Source of the DNA: Kappaphycus alvarezii
Lineage: Eukaryota; Rhodophyta; Florideophyceae; Gigartinales; Solieriaceae
NCBI GenBank assembly: GCA_002205965.3
Contig: NADL03000613.1
Location: 186,001 to 250,000, forward strand
DNA length: 64,000 bases
Direction of reading: 5' to 3'
The notes beneath the pieces are model-generated. The model was not told the origin of the DNA and ran no database searches. It was given only the letters and a program-made list of their open reading frames with translations. Positions within the stretch are counted from its first letter, which is position 1; every line of letters starts with the position of its first letter. The translations under genes were made by a program, and so were the position numbers. This document shows positions 12,301 to 22,900 of this stretch, in pieces.

Positions 12301-13996
12301 AGAGGAGGTTTGTGTCCTTGCGAATGGCCGGTGTTGAAAGATGTTCGTCGTGAAGTTGGGGGAATTGTTTCATGTAGAGCCGGGACTGGCAGTTCTGTGC
12401 CCCGTTGATAGTTCTTCCGACTACAGTTGAGATGACTTATTTTTGGAGAGTTGAGGTGGCAAAGTGATGGAGGTTGAAATGGCTAAATTTGGAAGGTTGT
12501 TTCAAAAAGTTTGTGGAGAGTGCATTTTAGGGTAGTATAGAACTTTGCATCACCACATAATATACATTGTTCATGGAGTAAGTCTGTTGTTTTGGTCATG
12601 GAGCCAATGGAGTCCTTGAATTTCAGTGAACATTTGAGTACTCAAAAAATTGGGAGCTGCCCTGAATAAGTGAAATAGTTGGCCTACAGCCGAAATCTCC
12701 CGCTCATTTCATAAGCTCGATATGATATCGAAATAAAGCGAGCGCTGCGACGGTCAAGGAGTGTCTCTTTGCACAAACATTCGCGAAATGCCTCACCCTG
12801 CTGTCTCCTTCCCACGCCCCAAAATTTTGATATATCTTCGAGCTCAACACGGCATTCCGGACAAATCTAGCGCCACAAGTGCAACGCTTTCTGCGATGTA
12901 TCGTTGTAGAGCATGGGTAGTGCTCTAAAGCGAAGAAGATGCTGATCGAAAACGTAATTGTTGAAAAAAACGATGTGCGGTGTTCTTTCTTCAAATTTGC
13001 CAAGAATGGTCAAAGCAAGGCAATAGAGAATAGACAAAGTTCGACCCCATAAAATTTTAGGGAATCCAGAGAGCCATGTCGGCTACCATGTAGAGAGGTT
13101 TAATTGGACGCATTTGAGATGAGTTTCTGTGGTCCACTCATATTTGTTGTAATGTCCACATGCAGTTGCTCTGTTGTACTTTCCGCTTTCATAGACTGTG
13201 AAAGAATAGTATTTTAGACCGGATTTGTTGAATTAATAAGGTCCTGACATTTCGATAGTACTTTTTGCTTCCTCACACTGAGAAGAAAAAGTCATTTGGG
13301 CTATTTGAGATTAATCTCATAGTCAATTTACCCGGAATCTTAACTTCAAGAAATATTTGTTTTTATATATTTTCAAAAAGATTTGAAAAATCTCTTTGAT
13401 CTAGAACCTAGTGCTCATTTTCCGTTTCAATCAACATTTATTCAAGGGAAATGAAATCTATTCAAAATTGTGGCCAAGTCGAACCCAGAAATATTAACTT
13501 CTTCCTCGAAACAAAAGTAATGTATTGAATTCCTCATTTCTTATATTTCGCTTATATAAAGCAATTGCTGAGCAGGAATTTTCAAAATTGTTTAACGCCG
13601 AATATTATTTCAAACGCAGAAAATAATCCTTTTCGTCATTACGTCCTCCAGCTACCAAATTTCAAAATATACATTAAAGACCACCTATTATTGAAAGAGG
13701 CCGCTTTGGAATTCATGGAAAGTTATTTTAAAATGATACATTTATTAGTCCTTTCACAAAATCAATCTCCAATATTTTAGCCTTTTCTTCCAAAATTAAG
13801 TCGACTCGCGCAATGAATGCAGCTTTACTGCTGCTTACTTTCAAAAATATACCGCTTTCTATCTTACTCAATATCAAGTGACTAAAGAGAAGTTTAAGAG
13901 GCGCATAAGAAATTAAAGTAAACATGGCATAGCAAAAAGAGTTCATGATTCTTTTCTGAAAGGAAATTAATAAACAATGAGAATCAAATTATAGCA
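9331..13996. other. gene-poor stretch before element A
   Basis: No domain is recognisable. Open frames of 60-100 codons occur on both strands (for example 11,176-11,448 +, 11,630-11,863 -, 12,704-13,003 -). A purine-rich tract of repeated GGA/GAA words at about 10,899-10,946 codes for a Glu- or Lys/Arg-rich run depending on frame. From about 13,250 the sequence becomes markedly AT-rich up to the element A insertion point. Older element debris is likely in 9,400-12,000, but I cannot name it. Confidence 0.4.
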
Positions 13997-14001
13997 AAAT
14001 G
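13997..14001. repeat. target-site duplication of element A, left copy
   Basis: The five bases AAATG directly precede the left LTR and are repeated exactly at 19,954-19,958 after the right LTR. Five-base duplications are typical of Ty1/copia integrases. Confidence 0.9.
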
Positions 14002-14376
14002 TGTCGACGCGGCCCTGGCGCCGTGGAATGTTCACCCGACCACACCATGCGCTGTTGTGCGCATGTTTTGTCAGCCAAAAAATTTTAATTAGTTTTCAGG
14101 AGTTTATGTAAGCTTTCCTTTCACTTGCTGTGTACTTAGCCAGCTCGCTCCAGGCGGGATGGTTCGGAAAGGGGGCTAAGGGGGACCGAAGTAAACCAGA
14201 CGCATCTCGTCGCTTTGCTTCACTACGTCGCTGCGTAGTTTCGCCCTTTGCGCTCTCGCTCGCTTCGGCACACGCCGAGCCTTTTCCGCCCGTAGACGTC
14301 TTTATCTCAGCGCACACCCCCCGTTGTAACTTAGCTTACAGTTCGCAACGATGCCCTCAACTGGTGTCCAGCGACA
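14002..14376 (+). repeat. 5' LTR of element A
   Basis: Begins TGTCGACG and ends GCGACA. It matches the right LTR (19,579-19,953) base for base in length, with 13 mismatches that I count. All fall in the first 78 or last 29 bases; 268 central bases are identical. It contains small hairpins, for example CTACG-TCGCTG-CGTAG. Long open frames seen inside it occur identically in both LTRs and are not genes. Confidence 0.96.
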
Positions 14377-14409
14377 ATCCGGATTTGCTGAGTCACCGTT
14401 CCGGGCAAC

Positions 14410-15902
14410 ATGTGGACGGGTACTCGAGCCGTCTCCGCAGCGGATCGTGAGAACAAGCATGCTCGCCTTATTCGCAAGTGCACATCGTTCTCACCACGCT
14501 CCTACATCGGCAGAAGTATGAAGGACAACGCAGTCAGTACTTTGACAAGCTACCCTGTTGGAAAAGAGGACACACCAGAGGCGATCGGAAATCACCTCCG
14601 TTCACTTCTGTCTCCTGGACATGCTCTGTTCAACGCCAAGTACTTCGAACAACCGGCCTTCCCCGTCATGGAACTCAAAGAAGTTTCACTATTCTACAAG
14701 GTTTTGACCATATCCGTGGACACTCTTCAAGAGCTGGAGCCCCAAATACGTGACGACAAGGTTGCCATGTCTCACGTTTGGCTCGCTTATTCCCTTGGTG
14801 CTGATGTACTTAGGCTCAAACAGATAGGTCGTGCTTCGCAACGTGCAGCCGGTTTGTCTGATGCTGGTGTCTCCTCACCTGCCCCTCCGAGGCACGCTAG
14901 CCAGGCTGCTGAAGAAAAGCATCATCGTGATTTGGTTGGCGACTCTCATGCTCCTCTCGAGAAGGAGACGGAGAGTGTCAGGGACGAGGACACACAGACT
15001 GGTAACTCGATTTCAAGCTCCCAGTTTGACGTACCAGACCTCTATGACCGTCCCATGGAGACCACCCGTCGGGTGACGGTCTGAAGAAGGCTGCATCTGT
15101 TCAGCAGTACTTCCGCGACTCCAAGTTTTCTTTTGACATGTCTCAGTCCATCGATTTCGTCATCAGGGACTACAACATCTGTGCCAAGCAGTTGGAGTTG
15201 TCGGTCAGTCAGAAGGCATCTTTCTTCGTCAATGCTTTCTCTGGCCCCGCTCGTACGTTCTTTTTCCAGAACGCTACTCACGACATGGACTACGAACAAC
15301 TGTCCCAGATGATGCGGAAGTAGTACGACTCAGATGCTCGTCAGCTCGCTCTGCAGTCCTAGCTCGAGAAGCTCCGGATCGACAAGTTCATGCGTAAGAA
15401 GGACATCTCTAGCACGTCGGATGGACTCACAAGCCTCTTCGATCGCATCAACGCGTTGACGCCGCAGTGTCCGCCGAACTTCCGCCATGACTCTAACAAG
15501 ATCTACTTTCTACGGTCCGCTTTGATGGGACACTCCTGGGCTTCCCGTGCTGTAGGTCAGATTACCACCGGAAAGTTCACGATTAACACTTTTGGCACTG
15601 CCCTTCTTGAAGGTTTAAAACTACACAGGGAGGAGAATGAACGTGGATCGCAGGTCACTGGTGTTTCTGAGACGATGTATCAACAGTACGGACGTTCCCC
15701 ATCCTCGAGGAAGCCGTCTTACCCTCGCCGGAACAACCTCCGAGCACCTGGGAAGAACCCCCTGGACGTGATGGCACCCCGATGCGCTGTCATACCTGTG
15801 GCTCGGACAAGCATCTCAAGCGCGATTGTCCGGTGCGCAGTGTCGCTAATCGAGTTTGTAGTCAGCCCGCAACGGTACGCCCGCGGTCAACATCGTACAT
15901 GA
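14410..15902 (+). pseudogene. Gag of element A (frameshifted)
   Basis: Gag would form the particle that packages the element RNA. The first frame opens with ATG 33 bases after the LTR and runs to about 15,060. Reading then continues in another phase (QQYFRDSKFSFDM, then SIDFVIRDYN) to 15,902, with TAG stops at 15,321 and 15,360. The C-terminal part contains the usual copia Gag helix-rich region and a basic tail. A zinc knuckle follows in a third phase. The true start is uncertain: a second in-frame ATG lies at 14,518. At least two frameshifts and two stops make it a pseudogene. Confidence 0.8.
15788..15829 (+). other. Gag zinc knuckle (CCHC) of element A
   Basis: Residues CHTCGSDKHLKRDC form a perfect C-x2-C-x4-H-x4-C nucleic-acid-binding knuckle. 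It lies in a different phase from the upstream Gag frame, so a frameshift separates it from the rest of Gag. Confidence 0.93.
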
Positions 15903-16121
15903 CCTCGCGACTGACTTGGCCGGATTTCTGAACTCTCTCGATCAAGCGTAGGAGAACGACACAAACCGCTCGCCTTCTGAGTCAACTACTGACGCTCCTA
16001 CCGAGGCTGAGCTCTTCGAAAGCCTCGTGAGCCAGGACGACAATTCGCAGGACGCACCTGCTGTCAACTACCCTGACGAGATTGATGCCGCTTGCGCCAC
16101 AAATTATCTTAGCGGTGCTAT

Positions 16122-16625
16122 GTGTCAGGATCAGGCGCTACTGGGCAACGGTCCTTGTCAGGATTTTCAGTAGGGCGGCGAGGCGCAACACCTACCCCTC
16201 GCCGCCCGAATGCGTGTTTCATCACACACCGCACAGCTGTTCCCAGGCGTCGTCAGGTGTTCACACACTACAATCTCTCGAAGGTGTATGCCCTTTCTTT
16301 TCTTGGAAGATCACGCAAGGCTTCCATTGCATCTCCAGGATTTTGTGTGGACACTGGTGCCCCTGTCTCTGTAGTTGGAATTCAGGAACTACGTGGAATC
16401 TTGGCACAAGCCAGGATCAAGCCAAAGCCTCTTCATAAGTCTTTTAAGCGTTTCAGATTCGCTGATTCGACATTCCAATAACTAGGCCTTATCGATCTCC
16501 TTCTCTCCACCCCGATTGGCATACCGCCAATCTACATCACTTTTGATGTCGTCGCCGCCAACGTGCCTGCCCTCCTTGGACTGGATGTGTTGGATGATCA
16601 CTCGCTAACTCCAAACACGGTCTGC
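16122..16625 (+). pseudogene. aspartic protease of element A
   Basis: The protease would cleave the Gag-Pol polyprotein. The active site FCVDTGAPVSVVG lies at about 16,341-16,380, with the catalytic Asp codon at 16,350. The second conserved strand, PALLGLDVLDD (family A-x-L-G-x-D-x-L), is at about 16,566-16,600. Between them the same phase holds one TAA at 16,479. The triad itself is intact, so the domain was lost only through the stop and the frameshifts on either side. Confidence 0.87.
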
Positions 16626-16639
16626 AATGAACTTGTGAA

Positions 16640-17800
16640 GTGTTCGGAAATCCCGAACCCTTCTGGTCAATCGAAGATGTACACTTGGTGGAGTGTTCCC
16701 ATGAGTCGCTACGATGGCCATGTCTATGTTGCATTGTCTGTTGCAACGCCTCTTTTTACACGAGCCAGCAACTTGGAAAGCTTCATCGCCAGTTCGTTCA
16801 TCCGTCAGCTAGCAAACTTTACAATTTGCCCCGCCGTGCTAGACCGGAGGACACTTCGCCGGACACACTCGCAACTTTGCAAGATCTCTCCCGGAGGTGT
16901 GATGCATGTCAACGGATCCAAGCCGGCCCTACTCGCTTCAAGGTCACGTTCGGGGCTGGGAATGTCAAGTTCAATGAACGCGTGTGTATGGACATCATGT
17001 AAATTGATGGTAGGCCTGTTCTGCACGTTGTCGACGAAGGTACACGCTTTAGTGCTGCTGTATTCCTTCCTTATGTCGGCACTAAGACCATTTGGGCAAC
17101 ATTCTTAGAGTGCTGGGCGGCAATCTACACTGGACTTCCCCACAGGATCATTGTGGATCAAAGTTCTGCTTTTGGGGAATTATTTGTCAGCATTGGGGCC
17201 GCTAGCAAGGTCGAAGTCGAACGGACAGGGATTAAAGAACATTCAAGCTTAGGTATCTGTGAACGCTATCATCAGCCTCTTTGCAACACCTACCGCAAGC
17301 TGAAGCTTGATTATCCCAATGCCTCCCGCTCTACTCGGTTGGCCAATGCTGTTGAGGCTCTCAACGACACCCTTGGTCCTGAAGGCATTGTGCCGTCTGC
17401 TCTCGTCTTCGGTGAATATCCTTCTAGCCGTCTTTGAACCGACTCTGCTGATCCCAGAGCATCACTCGAGAGTCGCGCTCGACTGGCTGCTGACGCAAGG
17501 AAAGAGATTGAACGGTACATGGCAAGCATGAGGATCAAGCGACCACTTCGCCAGTCAGTGCCGCCCTCGGCCAATGTCGTACTGAATGTTGGACAGAAGG
17601 TGTTGGTGTGGCGGGAGAAGCAGGTGGAGAACCGGATCGGAGAGTGGATTGGTCCGTTTGTTGTCCAGGCCGTGGATCGCGAGAAGAAGCTCGTCTTCGT
17701 GCAGGATGTACCCAATTCACCTGCAAGACCATTCGGCCAGGCTCAAGTCAAACGGTATCTAAGTGCTGAGCAGGCTTCGAAATCCTTCTTCAAGGACCTT
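16640..17800 (+). pseudogene. integrase of element A
   Basis: Integrase would insert the cDNA. An N-terminal zinc-binding region is visible as LHRQFVHPSASKLYNLPRRA followed by CDACQR. The core starts with VCMDIM (first Asp), stopped by TAA at 17,000, and continues in phase with VLHVVDEGTRFSAAVF, then IIVDQSSAFGELF (second Asp) and EHSSLGICERYHQPL, whose ERYH Glu is the likely third acidic residue. A TGA at 17,435 follows FGEYPSSRL. The C-terminal module VLVWREKQVENRIGEWIGPF is the W-x-G-P-F/Y type. Overall one phase with two stops, so it is recently broken compared with element 1. Confidence 0.9.
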
Positions 17801-18790
17801 CGCGATGCTCTCTTTTCGGCATATGCTCAGGAAACTCTCCTCACGGAGATTGTCCCTGCTGACGACCCTCGCGCCTCCTCTCCGCAGATGAATGCCGCAA
17901 AGCGGGAGGAGATTCAAAGTCTGATGAGCCGCAGGACCTTCAGGGTCATTCCGAAGAAGGACAAACCATATGATTGGAATGTACTACCAGATCGTTTTGT
18001 GCTTTCTATCAAGTCAACCGAGTACGAAAAGACTAATTTCAAGGCACGATTTGTTATTGGAGGCCATCGAGACAAGCTTAAGCTGTTGTTAGTTCACTCC
18101 ACGCAAACCATCCAACCTGCTTCTATCCATCTATTGCTGGCTATTTCCGCTTCTCATGGCTTTAGCACATGGACCTCAGATGTCTCGCAAGCCTACCTCC
18201 AGTCGTCCAAGCCCTTGAACAGGGATTTGTACACACGCAACCCTCCTCAGGAGTTTGAGCTGGCCGATGACGAGTCACTTTTGCTACTCCGCGCTGCCTA
18301 TGGACTAGGAAATCTGGTGATCTTTGGCATGAGACTTTGGATGAGCACCACCGCTCTGATCTAGGCATGGTACCTCTTCACTCCGACCCTGCATGTTACT
18401 TCCGGCTGCAGGATGGGGTGCTGCGGGGATTTCCAGGGACGTATGTTGACGACATGCTCCGCGCTGGTAACGCTGAGTTTGCATCTCTTTGTGAAGCCAC
18501 AAGGGCACGTTTCGATATGTCCAAGGATTTTCAACCTCCGTGCACACTCACCGGCTTTCTTTTGTCTCGACACGATGGAATTCTAAAGCTGGATCAATGT
18601 GGTTACATTCGTCAGTTGAGACCGATTCCGTCGGATGCTACGTTCTCGCAGTTTGTGTCAGTTCGAATGAAGCTTATGTGGCTTTCGCATAGCCGTCCTG
18701 GCTGCCTCTATGAAGTCTCCCAGCTCATTCAGGTCACTCGCGACGTCTTCGACTCCGAGCGGAAGGATTTTGTCAAGAGGACCAATCGTC
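17800..18790 (+). pseudogene. reverse transcriptase of element A
   Basis: The first part (to 18,364) shares the integrase phase: KARFVIGGHRDKLK matches the fingers motif, STWTSDVSQAYLQS carries the first catalytic Asp, and AAYGLGN matches YGL. A frameshift near 18,310 moves the palm to the next phase, where GTYVDDMLRAGN provides the YVDD box at about 18,441-18,452. The thumb follows with LTGFLLSRHDGILKLDQCGY. The catalytic aspartates remain, so the frameshift is the main lesion. Confidence 0.92.
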
Positions 18791-18799
18791 TTGTCTGCG

Positions 18800-19362
18800 A
18801 CTCTCGCGACAATGCAGTTGCAATCACGTTCTCGCAGCTGGACCGCACATCAATGAGTATGGTTTTCTTCTCGGATGCATCATTCGCAAGCAAACGGGAC
18901 TTTTCATCACAGCTGGGATATGTGGTCTTCCTTGTTGACGGTCAAGACCGTGCTGTACCGATTGTGTTCAAGTCGCACAAAAGCCGCCGTGTTACGAGAT
19001 CAGTCATGGCTGCTAAGCTTATCGCCTTCACGGACTTGTTTGACACTGCCTACACATTGGCTGAGGACTTACGTCGGTTGCATCCCGGTGCTGTCATCCC
19101 AGTCCATCTATACACGGACAGCAAGTCTCTGTTTGATGTGATTTCGAAAGGTACCCGCACGTCCGAAGAACGGTTAATGCTCGATCTCGCATGCAACCGT
19201 GAAGCCTACCGGCGTCACGAAATCCACAGCATCGAGTTTGTTCGGTCCGGGCATAACATCGCTGACGGGTTGACGAAGCCAATACAGCAGTCTATTCTAA
19301 GGTCTGTGCTCTCGTCTGGCATGCTGCGCGTCAACCCGACACAGTTGATTGTCCGGAGTTAG
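18800..19362 (+). CDS. RNase H of element A (C-terminal pol, open frame from 18,337)
   Basis: An uninterrupted 341-codon frame (18,337-19,362) carries the RT palm and this RNase H. Key segments are VFFSDASFASK (first Asp), HKSRRVTRSVMAAKLIAF, HLYTDSKSLFDV (third acidic) and HNIADGLTKPI (last Asp). The second acidic residue, usually Glu in the A-A-E motif, is Lys here (codon AAG). Element C keeps Glu in the same place. The loss should abolish RNase H activity. The frame ends about 210 bp before the polypurine tract. Confidence 0.9.
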
Positions 19363-19570
19363 TTGTGGGCCGGAGACTTTACATTTCATTTCGAAGATCT
19401 GCGACTATACTTGCTGGGACGATTACGCTATTTGCTCGTTGCTAGTCGAGCTCAAGTTATTCGCCGCTTGGGATTTTGGATGCGCATATGTTGGACTCGC
19501 CCTGAGAATAAGGCAATAACGGCTTCATAAGGTTCGTGTAAGTGCATTGCTGTTGACAATGTCGGGACTG

Positions 19571-19578
19571 CGGGGGAG
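19571..19578 (+). other. polypurine tract of element A
   Basis: CGGGGGAG lies directly against the right LTR. This is where plus-strand DNA synthesis is primed in LTR elements. Confidence 0.8.
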
Positions 19579-19953
19579 TGTCGACGCGGCCCTCGCGCCG
19601 TGGAACGTTCACCCGACCGCACTATGCGCTGTTGCGCGCATGTTTTGTCAACCAGCAAATTTTAATTAGTTTTCAGGAGTTTATGTAAGCTTTCCTTTCA
19701 CTTGCTGTGTACTTAGCCAGCTCGCTCCAGGCGGGATGGTTCGGAAAGGGGGCTAAGGGGGACCGAAGTAAACCAGACGCATCTCGTCGCTTTGCTTCAC
19801 TACGTCGCTGCGTAGTTTCGCCCTTTGCGCTCTCGCTCGCTTCGGCACACGCCGAGCCTTTTCCGCCCGTAGACGTCTTTATCTCAGCGCACACCCCCCG
19901 TTGTAACTTAGCTTACAGTTCGCACTGATGCCTTCAAATGGTGTCCAGCGATA
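19579..19953 (+). repeat. 3' LTR of element A
   Basis: Begins TGTCGACG and ends GCGATA; the canonical terminal CA has become TA through one C-to-T change. The length equals the left LTR exactly (375 bp). Confidence 0.96.
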
Positions 19954-19958
19954 AAATG
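19954..19958. repeat. target-site duplication of element A, right copy
   Basis: AAATG, identical to 13,997-14,001. It fixes both LTR ends. Confidence 0.9.
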
Positions 19959-22900
19959 GGTCCTACTAATGTATACACAGGAATGATTGATACTGAGAAC
20001 ATGAAAGCCAATATTTGGTTTATTGATAGATGAAAAGCTGTCTTCAAGCCATCCTATAATGGCTAAATTAGTCTAATGATTAGTTTTCACATCAGATAGC
20101 TGCGATTTATACTATTATATCCGCGTGTACCCTCAGATTAGTCCTGACTAGACTTAGAATCAATGTTGGTGATTTTCTTATCGACATGTCATTTTTCTTT
20201 TGTACCGGATGCATGCTTTATTTTACATACGTGTAGAATGAACGGATATCTCACGGGCTACAACGAGGAGTAAAACCATGAACGTGTCATGACTTGAAAA
20301 ATAACGGTGTATATTCAACGAGACGATCATGCAACAAGGACGAGGTACCTCGGTGGTAAGGGACGCTGTGAAGAACGGAACAACCCAAGTGACCATTTAA
20401 AATGCCCCAGCTACAATTCGTGTAGTGTAGGAGGTCCTTCAGCAAACGGGCGATGTATTAAGGTTCAACCCCGATTCCCTTTACTATCCTATTCCCGTGG
20501 GTGATGATGTATATCGCTCCGAACGAGGCGCGGTGAAGTTAACGGAAATGACTAGTAAAGTTAGAGAAGTGCGAAAATGTGTATTCGAAGATGCCTGTTC
20601 GTAACGATCTAGATTTTGATTGGCTTGACGTAAGATTATAAATGAGACCCTTGAAAATGGGAGCCCATTGTTCGCCTCAATAATGTTTGTTACACTGTAA
20701 TGCACATCGAATTATATGCAATTCACACCGAATTACAGTAGCTTGTGAATGGCAATCGCTGGCGACGGCGATCGCCAACGCACCGCGTGGGTTTCGCTCC
20801 CTATTAACTTACTGTCCTTATTTCGTTGGCACGCCCGGAGAAAGAAGCATCAGAGAAGTATTGCAGAATTGAATAACAAAGTCCGTTACTCAGCTAGGAC
20901 GTCCGTCCCGCACGCTCTTCTTCTAAACATTCTTTAATCGAAACCATTTCTGTTCAAACAAATCCCCGTCGATTTCCATCGGGTTTGAACAAACAGCCAA
21001 ACGGACTGGTCTCACGAAAAACGGGATTCAAAACTCCTTCCTTTGGCTACATCAATCTCCCCTTCGACTCTTCCGCCTGGTAATCGCAAAAAGTTTCTAT
21101 CAACTGGTGCGATAACTCCGATATCTTTCGCGACGTTGAAAGCCAAATATATGTTATTTTTGAGTGCTTTTCCTAGATGATATCTGATCTGGATCTCCGA
21201 CATGTTTACAGAATGTGTCAAAAAAAATTCAAGTATCGATTAATTTTTGTGACTCAACTCCCTACGGAAAGGATTATTACGGATAAAGCATATAAATCAA
21301 CAAGGGCTAAGGTGAATGAAGTATGAGTGATATCAATTGAACTCAACAAATACATCGGTAAAATAATAGGTGCGGTCCGTACTTAAATTTAAAGACCCGG
21401 AGATGTGAATATATATGCTGCACAGAGCCGTGGTATCGACCTAGCTGAGAGGAGGGTGATGTAACGGAAATTTTTATGAATCAATTTAGGCCGGATCTGG
21501 GTGGAGAAAGAGACAGATATATATACTTGGAAAACGGCAAGAGTCGTTTCTATGACATTCAAAACTTGGCGCATGAGCCTGGTCCTGAAGCTTTTCGTCT
21601 CATCACGGAACCTCCACGATATGGTGCTCAAAGCTTGTTTCAGTAAAGAACACCATTTTTTTCAATGTAAAAAACAAGACACGGCAATCCAATTCAGATT
21701 CTTGGCTCTGACGCTGAGCAGAAATATTCAGTTCTTCTGGCAAAGCCGAACCGCGTTGTACTTTTCTGGAGAGGATCTCGGAAAAGAAAAAGACGGATAC
21801 TCGAGAGGGTCAAAGGGAGAAGGAAGGGAACTGGAAGCAGAAGAGTAAAAGGATAACACGAAGATCCATAGCCTTTGAATATATAGCGATGTTTAACTCA
21901 TTTCAAATCGCATTGTGATTAGTGCTAGTGAGCAGCTGTTTTCACGATATTGGAGATATGCGGCGTATTATATTGTTGATTGAAAATTTCATTTTTGGGA
22001 ATTGTTACTCGAGTTGGGGTAGTGTGCCAATTTTATGTTACGATTGCTGTGGAACGAAGAAGAAAGTGTATAGTGAGCAGTACTGTAGGCAGGTTTAACA
22101 CTATTCGGCCAGTAATCGCTTTAGTTGTCTCAGATGGTTCAACAAAAATTGGGATACGAATCAAATAAAGTATCGTACTGGCCTCTTTAAGCGAACGAGC
22201 ACTTAGCCATCTACAATTGGTGGAGATGGAGCGGAATGGCTGAGGTGGAGGTGGAAACTGTATATATCCTTCTATTTCCACGGAGAATATGTCAGGTATA
22301 GGTGGGTATGGTATTGGGGCCTGGGAATGTGCAGTTCTACCCCTTTTAGTATCAGAAAAAAGAAGTGCTGGGGTCTCATAGAATGAGGAATAATAAAGCA
22401 CTTCTCGGGAGGGTAGCAAATCAAAGAAGACACTAGAGCAGTAGTAAAGGGGTAAGCGCGGGTGACGACACCCGGAGCTGTCGCAATCCCAAGAAGTAGG
22501 TCTTTAGGCAGTAGAAGCTAGTATTTGTCAGGTAGAAAAGTCGTGTTAGGTATGACCATATTGGGAGTGGACAAGGAAGGCTGGGCCACATTAGTTCGAG
22601 ATTTATCTGAAAAGGCTGCTTATGGTAACAATGGCTCAAAGAGGGGACCGGGATCTGTAGTAATTTATAAAGGAACAAATGAAGGCTCATCATTATCATT
22701 TGCATCATGAAGAAATTTATTATGGTAACAGCTGAAAGAAAATTATTTGTCGATAAATTTTGAAATGGGTGTTCTTTATAAATGTAAGATATCTGCGGTG
22801 TGTTATTTAAATATTAAATAACAGTATTACATAAAGTGAGTTTACCAGCAGTAACAGTTTGAAATGCAGGCCATAGAAAATATTTGAATTCCCTGCAGAT

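Larger units (their letters stand above)
14002..19953 (+). mobile_element. full-length Ty1/copia retrotransposon, inactivated (element A)
   Basis: The element is 5,952 bp, bounded by two 375-bp LTRs starting TGTCGACGCGG, with an AAATG duplication outside. Internal order is Gag with a zinc knuckle, protease, integrase, reverse transcriptase, RNase H, polypurine tract: the Ty1/copia order. Its GC content is well above the flanks. The coding part changes frame at least four times and has several in-frame stops (15,321; 15,360; 16,479; 17,000; 17,435), so it cannot make a complete polyprotein. Its RNase H segment HKSRRVTRSVM and its integrase resemble elements C and D more than element B, placing it in a different copia lineage from B. 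Confidence 0.97.

Noticed and set aside
14096-14450. Open frames on both strands inside the element A LTR, repeated near 19,700-19,930
   Set aside because: They are identical in both LTRs because the LTRs are copies; no start context or domain supports coding.
20455-20485. GGTTCAACCCC resembling a tRNA B box
   Set aside because: The flanking bases do not form a T-arm and no acceptor or anticodon stem can be drawn.
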